This document shows positions 1-5,101 of a DNA stretch of 6,492 bases, piece after piece. The first letter of the stretch is position 1. Each line of letters begins with the position of its first letter. This DNA comes from Treponema sp. (GTDB taxonomy: Bacteria > Spirochaetota > Spirochaetia > Treponematales > Breznakiellaceae). The stretch covers positions 1-6,492 of the forward strand of contig JAIRRR010000039.1 in assembly GCA_031255875.1 (NCBI GenBank). Reading direction: 5' to 3'. A program made the translations under genes and the position numbers. The notes beneath the pieces are model-generated. The model saw only the letters and a program-made list of their open reading frames with translations, ran no database searches and was not told the DNA's origin.

Positions 1-846
1 GACATGATAGGCGGACTTGAGTCGGACGCGGGCCTGGAACTAAGCCATTGCGACAGTTACTTCCTGGACTTCCTGGCCCTGAATACCCGGAAGCCGCCTT
101 TTGACGACCCGGACGCGCGCCGGGCCGTCGCCCGCGCCCTGGACATCCCCGCATTGTTTACCGCCGTCATTAAAAACGCCGGCGTTCCGGGGTCCGCGCT
201 TCCCTTCGGGCCGGCGCTCTACGGGGGGGACGCCGGAAACTGGCAGGGGTACATCGATGCAGCAGGGCCCCTCTACAGCCCGGACAAGGCGAGGCAGTAC
301 CTCTCCCGGTCCGCATACCCTAACGGTTTTACCTTTACCCTGATGGCTTGGGACAATCCGCTTTACCAGGAGATAGGCCTTTATATCCGGGAGTCCCTTG
401 GGCAGTTCAACATCAACGCGGAAATACATTTTCTGCCCCTTGGGGAAATAGCCATGCACCAGATGGGCGAATACCGGGACAACAACGGCGGGCGGGTTTA
501 CGACGGCCTCATCGGTATTTGGGGCGCGGATTATCCCGATCCTAACGGCAGCCTGGAATTTATGTACGCTTCAAGCCAGGACGGGGAAAGCGGCGCCAAC
601 GCCGCGGCTTTCGAGAACCTCCGGGCGGACGAGCTTATCGCCGAACAGCGGGCCGCCCTTGATCGCGAAAAGCGTTTTGCCGTTCAAAAGCAGCTGGCGG
701 ACCTTATCGCCGAAGAGGCGCCGTACATCATCCTGAACTACGAGCTGGGGCACGCCGCCCTGAATAAAAAGTACGCGAACGTCCAGGCAACTTCGGCGGG
801 CCTTCTCTGGGCGCTGCCGTTGCAAAATGTCAGAAAGGCCGACTGA
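1..846 (+). CDS. Extracellular solute-binding protein, family 5 (Dpp/Opp type), C-terminal part, 5' end outside window
   Basis: This is the receptor component of a Dpp/Opp-class ABC importer, which binds the ligand outside the cytoplasmic membrane. The frame is open from base 1, so the ATG at position 4 is an internal methionine and not the start. Aligned with the second binding protein in this window, the first visible codon matches residue 256 there. About 255 N-terminal residues, including any signal peptide, are therefore missing, and the full protein would be about 535 residues, normal for SBP family 5. The visible 281 residues include the typical core around PFDDPDARRAVARALDI, the LPFGPALYG turn and the helical tail LIAEEAPYIILNYE. 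In the best-aligned stretch I counted 35 identities in 65 positions with the downstream paralogue. The TGA stop shares one base with the ATG of the permease gene, which points to co-transcription. The family is certain. The ligand (probably a peptide) is inferred. Confidence 0.93.
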   Translation, partial: DMIGGLESDAGLELSHCDSYFLDFLALNTRKPPFDDPDARRAVARALDIPALFTAVIKNAGVPGSALPFGPALYGGDAGNWQGYIDAAGPLYSPDKARQYLSRSAYPNGFTFTLMAWDNPLYQEIGLYIRESLGQFNINAEIHFLPLGEIAMHQMGEYRDNNGGRVYDGLIGIWGADYPDPNGSLEFMYASSQDGESGANAAAFENLRADELIAEQRAALDREKRFAVQKQLADLIAEEAPYIILNYELGHAALNKKYANVQATSAGLLWALPLQNVRKAD

Positions 847-1835
847 TGGCTTTTTTTATCCGGTACCTGCTGAAACGGGCGGCGTCGCTTGTCCCCCTGC
901 TGCTCGTCGTCTCGGCGGCGGTCTTTTTCCTGATCAGGCTCGCGCCCGCCGATCCCATCACTTCCATTACCAGCGGGAGGCGGATCAGCGACGAAACCCG
1001 GGCCTCGCTTGTCAGGCAGTACCACCTGGACCGGAGCCTTCCCGAGCAATACCTGATATGGCTGGGGAACCTGGTCCGGGGCAGCCTGGGGGACAGTTTT
1101 AAGCACCGCCAGCCTGTGGCGGATCTTCTCAAGGCGCGGTTCCCCACCACAATCCAGCTTGTGGTAATGAGCGCTATCCTGGCGGTGGTTCTGGCGATAC
1201 CGATGGGCGTTATCAGCGCCGTAAAGAAAAACACCGTTATCGACCGCGCCATCTCGGCGCTTATGGTTTTCTGCGTTTCCTCTCCGGTTTTCCTTAACGC
1301 TATCGTGCTTATGCTGATATTCTCCATGCGCCTCAAGTGGTTCCCGGTTTTCGGGGCGGCCCGCACAATCGGCGAGAACATCTACTACCTGTTCCTGCCC
1401 TCCCTCGCCCTGAGCCTCAACATGGTAGCCCTTATGGGGCGCATTACCCGGGACCGCATGATAGGGGAACTCAGGTCGAATTACGCGCTGGCCCTTGCCG
1501 CGAAGGGGACCCGCCCCGCCAGGATAATCTTCGCGCACTGCCTGAAAAACACCCTGATTCCGGTCATCACCGTGGCGGGCATACAGACCGGCGGCATGGT
1601 AGTCGGCGCGGTATTAGTGGAACGAGTCTACGCCCTTGGCGGCATAGGCGCCCTGCTTATCGAGTCCATCCAGTCTGCGGATTATCCCATGATGCAGGCC
1701 CTCATCATGTTTCTGGTGGTCCTGTTTCTCCTCCTCAATCTGGCGATCGACATCATCTACTTTGTAATCGATCCCAGAATCCGCGCCGCCGCCCGGAACA
1801 GCCAGGCCCTGGGGGGGAACAGTGGCAAAACATAA
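846..1835 (+). CDS. dppB: ABC transporter permease, DppB/OppB family
   Basis: This is one half of the membrane channel of the importer, a 329-residue inner-membrane permease of the binding-protein-dependent transport family (usual length 305-340). Hydrophobic segments lie near residues 11-31, 103-126, 134-160, 180-196, 237-262 and 283-307, giving the usual six-helix DppB layout. A long extracytoplasmic stretch follows the first helix and contains the family-typical GSLGDSF (79-85). The EAA-type cytoplasmic loop that contacts the ATPase is at about 213-240 (YALALAAKG, then H231 and N235). The late ERVYALGGIGALL block (259-271) is also characteristic. The start is set by the ATG that shares a base with the preceding stop (TGATG) and by an AGAAAGG ribosome binding site at 832-838, seven bases upstream. 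It pairs with the DppC-like protein encoded next, whose gene overlaps this one by 14 bases. Confidence 0.95.
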   Translation: MAFFIRYLLKRAASLVPLLLVVSAAVFFLIRLAPADPITSITSGRRISDETRASLVRQYHLDRSLPEQYLIWLGNLVRGSLGDSFKHRQPVADLLKARFPTTIQLVVMSAILAVVLAIPMGVISAVKKNTVIDRAISALMVFCVSSPVFLNAIVLMLIFSMRLKWFPVFGAARTIGENIYYLFLPSLALSLNMVALMGRITRDRMIGELRSNYALALAAKGTRPARIIFAHCLKNTLIPVITVAGIQTGGMVVGAVLVERVYALGGIGALLIESIQSADYPMMQALIMFLVVLFLLLNLAIDIIYFVIDPRIRAAARNSQALGGNSGKT

Positions 1836-2718
1836 ACTGCTTTTCCGCGTACCGTTCCCCTCCCTCCCCGCCCCCATGCTGGTTTCAGGCGCCGTCCTCG
1901 CCGTCATCATCTTCTGCTGCGCCTTCGCGCCCCTTCTGGCCCCCTACGCCGAATCCGCCCAGGACCTCTCCTCCTCCCTGGCCCCCCCCTCCCCCCGGCA
2001 TATCCTGGGGGCGGACAAGATGGGCAGGGACCTTTTCTCCCGGCTGCTCTACGGGGGCCGGGTTACGCTGCTGTCGGCGCTGGGCGTAGTATCGCTGTCG
2101 GTGCTTATCGCCGTCCCGCTCGGCCTTTTCGCGGGTTATTACGGGGGCCTGTTCGACTCCGTCACGGGCCGTTTCTGCGATGTGCTCCTCTCGTTCCCCT
2201 CCCTGCTCCTGGCCTTCATATTCGTGGCGGCCCTGGGGCGGGGCATTGCCAACGCGGTAATAGCCCTGGGCATTGTCTACGTGCCCATGCTCACCCGGCT
2301 TGTGCGCTCCCTTACCCTTGTCGAAAAGACAAAGACCTATGTCGAGGCGGCCGAATCCATCGGCTTTTCCCGGCCCTACATCATGTTCCGCCACATACTC
2401 CCCAACTGCGCGGACACGGTGATGGTGCAGCTCACCCTGGACCTGGCCTACGCGGTGCTGGACCTGGCCGCCCTGAGCTTCCTGGGCCTCGGCGTCCGGC
2501 CCCCCGTTGCGGACTGGGGCGCCATGCTGGACGAGGGCCGCAACTTCCTGCTCCAAAGCCCCCTCCTCGCCCTTGCCCCGGGCGCGGCGATTGTAATAAC
2601 CGTGGTAAGCATCAACATCTTCTGCGACTGCGTTTCCCAGTACATGGACCCGCAGAGCCGCGCCCTCCCGTCTTTCGACAGGGCGGAAAAAAAAGCCGGC
2701 GAAGGGAGGCAGCCATGA
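1822..2718 (+). CDS. dppC: ABC transporter permease, DppC/OppC family
   Basis: This is the second permease subunit and forms a heterodimer with the DppB-like protein. It has 298 residues, normal for DppC. It opens with a short cytoplasmic tail and a first membrane helix at about 19-41. The OppC N-terminal signature follows (HILGADKMGRDLFSR, residues 60-74, then GGRVTL). Further helices lie near 84-106, 121-138 and 141-158, with two more in the C-terminal third. The ATPase-contacting EAA loop is at 173-196 (YVEAAESIG, then H191 and N195). The conserved LSFLGLGVRPP block begins at residue 218. The start codon is GTG, inside the end of dppB (14-base overlap), behind a G-rich stretch at 1811-1817. 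I prefer it because the next in-frame ATG (codon 19) would remove part of the cytoplasmic tail and press against the first helix. The gene is coupled to the ATPase gene that follows through an ATGA overlap. Confidence 0.94.
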   Translation: MAKHKLLFRVPFPSLPAPMLVSGAVLAVIIFCCAFAPLLAPYAESAQDLSSSLAPPSPRHILGADKMGRDLFSRLLYGGRVTLLSALGVVSLSVLIAVPLGLFAGYYGGLFDSVTGRFCDVLLSFPSLLLAFIFVAALGRGIANAVIALGIVYVPMLTRLVRSLTLVEKTKTYVEAAESIGFSRPYIMFRHILPNCADTVMVQLTLDLAYAVLDLAALSFLGLGVRPPVADWGAMLDEGRNFLLQSPLLALAPGAAIVITVVSINIFCDCVSQYMDPQSRALPSFDRAEKKAGEGRQP

Positions 2719-3764
2719 TCTCCCCGTTCGACCCGGAAAACGCGCCGGACCCAGCCGCCGCCGTCCTCAGGGCGGAAGATCTGCACTGCGACTTCCTCAC
2801 CGCGGAGGGGATCGTGTACGCCGTGAACGGCATCAACTTGAGCATCGGCCGCGCGGAAATTCACGGCCTTGTGGGGGAATCGGGCTGCGGGAAAAGCATA
2901 AGCGCGCGGGCCATTATGGGGCTGCTCGACCGGAAGCGCAGCCGCGTAAAAGGCGGCGTTCTTTTCGACGGGAAAAACCTGCTCGGCTTAAGCGAAAGGG
3001 AACTGCGGGAGATCCGGGGGAAGCGTATCTCCATGGTCTTCCAGGACCCGCTCAACTCGCTTTCGCCCCTGGAAACAGTGGGGAAGCAGATCGCCGAGGC
3101 GATCTCGAATCACTACGATTTGCCAAAGGAAGAACTCGGCAGGCGCACAGCGGAACTGCTGGAACGGGTGGGGCTTCATCCCGGCGCGGCAAAGCAGTAC
3201 CCCTTCGAGCTTTCGGGCGGGATGCAGCAGCGGGTGATGATCGCCCAGGGCATAAGCTGCGAGCCCGAACTCCTCATCGCCGACGAGCCGACCACGGCGC
3301 TCGATGTGACCATCCAGGCCCAGGTGCTGGACCTGCTCAAAAACCTGCGCGAGGAACTTTCGCTTTCCGTGCTGCTCATTACCCACAACTTCGCGGTGGT
3401 AGCCGAAACCTGCGACCGGGTTTCGGTGATGTACGCGGGCCACATTGTAGAAACCGCCGCCGCCGGAGAATTTATCCGGAACGCGGCGCACCCCTACAGC
3501 AAGGCCCTTATCGACTGCATACCGCGCGGCAGGGGCAAGGGCGCGGCCCGGGAACCGCTCCCGGTAATCCGGGGCTTCCCGGCGCGGCAGTACGAGCGGC
3601 CCGGAGGCTGCCCCTTCGCGCCCCGCTGCCCCCGGGCGGAAAATGCCTGCGGCGGGCTCCCCCCGCTTAGGGACATGGGCGGGGGGCATCTGGTCCTCTG
3701 CCGCCGCCCCATCGGCAGCGGCCCGCCCTCCGGAGGGGCCCTGCCCGCAAGGGGGGAGGCATGA
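2715..3764 (+). CDS. dppD: ABC transporter ATP-binding protein, DppD/OppD family
   Basis: This is one of the two cytoplasmic ATPases that power the importer. All nucleotide-binding motifs are intact in its 349 residues: Walker A GESGCGKS (54-61), Q-loop glutamine 110 (VFQDP), signature LSGGMQQR (166-173), Walker B IADEPT with D190 and the catalytic E191, and switch H224 (ITHNF). The C-terminal oligo_HPY region starts with AHPYSKAL and carries cysteines 299, 305, 312 and 329 (GCPFAPRCP...C...C). In some OppD/DppD proteins this pattern ligates an iron-sulfur cluster. The length and this tail separate it from short NikD proteins. The final 20 residues are Pro/Gly/Ala-rich and look unstructured. 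The start is supported by a strong ribosome binding site (GGGAGG, 2704-2709) five bases before the ATG, which overlaps the dppC stop. The protein should form a heterodimer with the DppF-like ATPase. Confidence 0.96.
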   Translation: MISPFDPENAPDPAAAVLRAEDLHCDFLTAEGIVYAVNGINLSIGRAEIHGLVGESGCGKSISARAIMGLLDRKRSRVKGGVLFDGKNLLGLSERELREIRGKRISMVFQDPLNSLSPLETVGKQIAEAISNHYDLPKEELGRRTAELLERVGLHPGAAKQYPFELSGGMQQRVMIAQGISCEPELLIADEPTTALDVTIQAQVLDLLKNLREELSLSVLLITHNFAVVAETCDRVSVMYAGHIVETAAAGEFIRNAAHPYSKALIDCIPRGRGKGAAREPLPVIRGFPARQYERPGGCPFAPRCPRAENACGGLPPLRDMGGGHLVLCRRPIGSGPPSGGALPARGEA

Positions 3765-4720
3765 ACCCGGAAACCGTCCTTTCGGCCGCAAATCTGAAAA
3801 AATATTTCCCGGCGGGCGGCGGCCGCGCGCTGCGCGCCGTGGACGGCATATCGTTTTCGCTCAGGGCGCGGGAAGTCCTGGGCATCGTCGGCGAATCGGG
3901 CTGCGGGAAATCGACCCTGGGGCGCCTGGCGCTCAGGCTTATCGAGCCGAGCGGCGGGAAGGTATACTTCCGGGGCGAGGAAATCACCGCCCTCCCCCAC
4001 CGGGACCTGATCAGGATACGGCGCTCAATGCAGATGATCTTCCAAAACCCCTTCGCCTCTTTCAACCCCAAGATACGCATCCGGGACGCGCTCATGGAGG
4101 TGTGCCGCTACTACGGCATGAGCCGGGAAACAGGCCGGGCCCGAATCGCCGGCCTCCTCGCCGACACCGGCCTTTCGGACACCCTGCTCCCCCGCTGGCC
4201 CAGGGAACTTTCGGGCGGCCAGCTCCAGCGGCTCGCCATAGCCCGCGCCCTGCTTTCGGAGCCCGATCTGATCATAGCCGACGAGCCGCTTTCGGCCCTG
4301 GATGTCTCCGTGCAGGCCCAGCTTCTCAACCTGCTCGAAGACCTGCGCAAAACGCACAACATGGCGATGCTCTTCATATCCCACGACATAACCGTGGTGG
4401 AGTACCTCTGCGACCGTATCGCGGTAATGTACCTGGGGCGGCTTGTCGAGACAGCGGCAACAGAGGAACTGTTCGCCAATACCCTGCACCCGTACACAAA
4501 GTCGCTCATCGCCGCAGTCCCCCGCATCGACGGCCGGCCCGCCCCGGGCCTCATCCTGAAAGGCGAGGCCCCGAACCCCGCCGGCATGACAGGCGGCTGC
4601 CCGTTCGCGCCCCGCTGCCCCGCCGCGCGGAAGCCCCGCTGTTTTTCCGACACGCCCGAAATCCGCGAGGCCGCCCCGGGGCACTTCGCAAGCTGCCATG
4701 AAATACCCGGAGGCCCCTGA
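3761..4720 (+). CDS. dppF: ABC transporter ATP-binding protein, DppF/OppF family
   Basis: This is the second ATPase of the importer, partner of the DppD-like subunit, with 319 residues (usual for DppF/OppF). Its motifs are Walker A GESGCGKS (44-51), Q95 in the Q-loop (IFQNPFASFNP), signature LSGGQ (150-154), Walker B IIADEP with D174 and catalytic E175, a D-loop SALD, and switch H208 (ISHD). Both composite ATP sites of the pair should therefore be competent. The tail has the oligo_HPY motif (LHPYTKSL) and cysteines 280, 286, 294 and 312, matching the spacing seen in DppD. The ATG overlaps the dppD stop (ATGA) and sits directly behind a very G-rich stretch (GGGGGGAGG, 3751-3759). The last AGG is only one base from the start, so the pairing register of the ribosome binding site is unclear. 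It is the last gene before the 381-base gap, and I see no classical intrinsic terminator after it. Confidence 0.96.
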   Translation: MNPETVLSAANLKKYFPAGGGRALRAVDGISFSLRAREVLGIVGESGCGKSTLGRLALRLIEPSGGKVYFRGEEITALPHRDLIRIRRSMQMIFQNPFASFNPKIRIRDALMEVCRYYGMSRETGRARIAGLLADTGLSDTLLPRWPRELSGGQLQRLAIARALLSEPDLIIADEPLSALDVSVQAQLLNLLEDLRKTHNMAMLFISHDITVVEYLCDRIAVMYLGRLVETAATEELFANTLHPYTKSLIAAVPRIDGRPAPGLILKGEAPNPAGMTGGCPFAPRCPAARKPRCFSDTPEIREAAPGHFASCHEIPGGP

Positions 4721-4788
4721 CCGTTCCCGCCCCGGCAGCTTACATTCACCGGCATTTTACCCGTGGAATTCGGGAAGATTCGGGCGCA

Positions 4789-4833
4789 TCCGTCCGCCTT
4801 GCGTACCGCCATGCGGCACGCAAGGCAAACGGA
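4789..4833. repeat. Long imperfect hairpin (45 bases)
   Basis: The arms pair symmetrically from the outside in. TCCGT (4789-4793) pairs with ACGGA (4829-4833). A 2-by-2 mismatch follows, then nine perfect pairs GCCTTGCGT (4796-4804) with ACGCAAGGC (4818-4826), one A/C mismatch, then CCG/CGG closing a five-base loop. In all 17 pairs are possible. No T-run follows on either side, so it is not a classical terminator. It could be a processing or stability stem, the end of the putative - strand RNA next to it, or a repetitive extragenic palindrome. Confidence 0.75.
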
Positions 4834-4835
4834 CC

Positions 4836-4889
4836 GGGCTATCCGCTCCAATCTTTTGGCTGCGCCAAAAGGATTTCCGCTTCTATCCC
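4836..4889 (-). ncRNA. Putative structured RNA resembling the Flavo-1 motif
   Basis: Read on the - strand this is GGGATAGAAGCGGA, then AATCC, a TTTTGGC/GCCAAAA hairpin with a GCA loop, GATT, then GGAGCGGATAGCCC. What I see: an inner stem of 11 pairs with one bulge (4850-4853 with 4872-4875, and 4854-4860 with 4864-4870). It is flanked on both sides by the same AGCGGA box (4842-4847 and 4876-4881). Outer GGG (4887-4889) and CCC (4836-4838) can close the structure on the - strand. The arrangement and the words AGCGGAAATCC...AGCGGATAGCCCG match my memory of Flavo-1, a conserved RNA of unknown function described in Bacteroidetes and some Spirochaetes. The name rests on recall only, and the element may extend into the hairpins on either side. 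An alternative is a dispersed palindromic repeat without an RNA role. Confidence 0.45.
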
Positions 4890-4908
4890 TTGCGCGGGCT
4901 TCGCCACC

Positions 4909-4941
4909 CGGGAACCTCCGGAAACCCCGGACAGGTTCCCG
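4909..4941. repeat. Bulged GC-rich hairpin
   Basis: Nine perfect pairs are formed by CGGGAACCT (4909-4917) and AGGTTCCCG (4933-4941). After a two-base bulge (4931-4932), CCGG (4918-4921) pairs with CCGG (4927-4930), closing a five-base loop. No T-run follows on the + strand. On the - strand this stem lies directly upstream of the Flavo-1-like motif and could be its 5' flanking helix. Confidence 0.7.
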
Positions 4942-4974
4942 TATACGCAGGCCGGTAACTGCAAAGCCCTGCGC

Positions 4975-5007
4975 TTGCCCTGCCGCTTGCTTGACAAAGC
5001 GGGGCAA
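4975..5007. repeat. Bulged hairpin with a TTGACA box in its loop
   Basis: TTGCC (4975-4979) pairs with GGCAA (5003-5007). After a three-base bulge, CCGCTT (4983-4988) pairs with AAGCGG (4997-5002). The eight-base loop contains most of TTGACA (4991-4996). As RNA from an upstream promoter this could be a weak attenuating stem. As DNA it places a dyad around the -35 box of the promoter proposed for the second binding protein. There is no following T-run. Confidence 0.5.
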
Positions 5008-5020
5008 TCATATCATGTTA
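4991..5020 (+). promoter_or_regulatory. Putative sigma-70-type promoter of the second binding-protein gene
   Basis: A perfect TTGACA -35 box lies at 4991-4996. The -10 box is less clear. CATGTT (5014-5019, 17-base spacing) matches the consensus at only three positions. TATCAT (5011-5016) matches at five, but at 14 bases the spacing is too short. The local sequence is AT-rich compared with its surroundings, as expected for a promoter. Transcription from here would leave a leader of roughly 75 bases before the ATG at 5102. The -35 box is firm as a sequence match; the promoter as a whole is inference. Confidence 0.4.
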
Positions 5021-5033
5021 GAAACATAATGTT
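5015..5033. promoter_or_regulatory. Possible operator: three alternating ATGTT/AACAT half-sites
   Basis: ATGTT (5015-5019), AACAT (5023-5027) and ATGTT (5029-5033) alternate in orientation. They form two overlapping dyads with three-base and one-base spacers, including the perfect palindrome AACATAATGTT. The cluster overlaps the proposed -10 region and likely transcript start, a usual position for a repressor site. The binding protein is not known. Confidence 0.35.
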
Positions 5034-5040
5034 TGGGGGA

Positions 5041-5064
5041 ACCCGGCCCGATGCAAGGGCGGGT
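5041..5064 (+). other. GC-rich 5' leader hairpin upstream of the second binding protein
   Basis: ACCC (5041-5044) pairs with GGGT (5061-5064) and, after one bulged G, GCCC (5046-5049) pairs with GGGC (5057-5060), closing a seven-base loop. It is followed by AAAAC and not by U residues. It lies between the proposed promoter and the ribosome binding site, so it would be part of the leader mRNA. A role in transcript stability is plausible. I do not recognise a riboswitch class. Confidence 0.5.
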
Positions 5065-5070
5065 AAAACA

Positions 5071-5080
5071 TGACCGGTCA
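5071..5080. promoter_or_regulatory. Perfect 10-base palindrome TGACCGGTCA
   Basis: The palindrome is perfect over ten bases and stands just before an AT-rich stretch (AATTTAATTTA) and the AAGGAG ribosome binding site at 5090-5095. The position suits an operator or a small mRNA stem close to the ribosome binding site. The regulator is unknown, and a chance palindrome cannot be excluded. Confidence 0.3.
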
Positions 5081-5101
5081 ATTTAATTTAAGGAGCAACC
5101 C

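Larger units (their letters stand above)
4721..5101. other. 381-base intergenic region rich in inverted repeats
   Basis: No believable gene lies here. Open frames that cross it (for example + strand 4763-5029) have no family features and simply read through inverted repeats. What it holds, in order: an unremarkable 70 bases after the dppF stop; a long hairpin (4789-4833); a Flavo-1-like motif on the - strand (about 4836-4889); a second strong hairpin (4909-4941); a weaker pair CGCAGG/CCTGCG (4946-4951 with 4968-4973); a bulged hairpin around a TTGACA box (4975-5007); a cluster of ATGTT/AACAT half-sites (5015-5033); a leader hairpin (5041-5064); a palindrome (5071-5080); and the ribosome binding site of the next gene. 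None of the hairpins is followed by a run of T on the + strand, so no standard Rho-independent terminator is visible. Confidence 0.8.

Noticed and set aside
4..6. ATG at the left edge as the start of the first gene
   Set aside because: The frame is open to base 1, and the encoded protein begins in the middle of the binding-protein fold when aligned with its paralogue, so this is an internal Met.
738..1538. 266-codon open frame on the - strand opposite the DppB-like gene
   Set aside because: It is a shadow of the permease gene, with a composition full of Arg, Gly, Gln and His and no hydrophobic or domain pattern.
2715..4720. Nickel transporter NikD/NikE assignment for the ATPases
   Set aside because: NikD and NikE are shorter (about 250-270 residues) and lack the oligo_HPY tail with its cysteines that both proteins have here.
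4850..4875. TTTTGGC/GCCAAAA hairpin as an intrinsic terminator of the operon
   Set aside because: The T-run is on the 5' arm and the A-run on the 3' arm, the reverse of a terminator, and only GATTT follows. It fits better as the central stem of the Flavo-1-like motif.
4111..5007. 298-codon open frame on the - strand crossing dppF and the gap
   Set aside because: It lies mostly antisense to a clear ATPase gene with intact motifs, its residues are Arg/Ser/Ala-rich without domain features, and it reads through the hairpins. It is a by-product of high GC content.
4763..5029. Small + strand open frame in the gap (GTG start)
   Set aside because: No ribosome binding site was seen, it has no family resemblance, and it is made of inverted-repeat sequence.
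5041..5101. Riboswitch in the leader of the second binding protein
   Set aside because: Only one simple stem and a short palindrome are visible, with no conserved box of a riboswitch class that I recognise.
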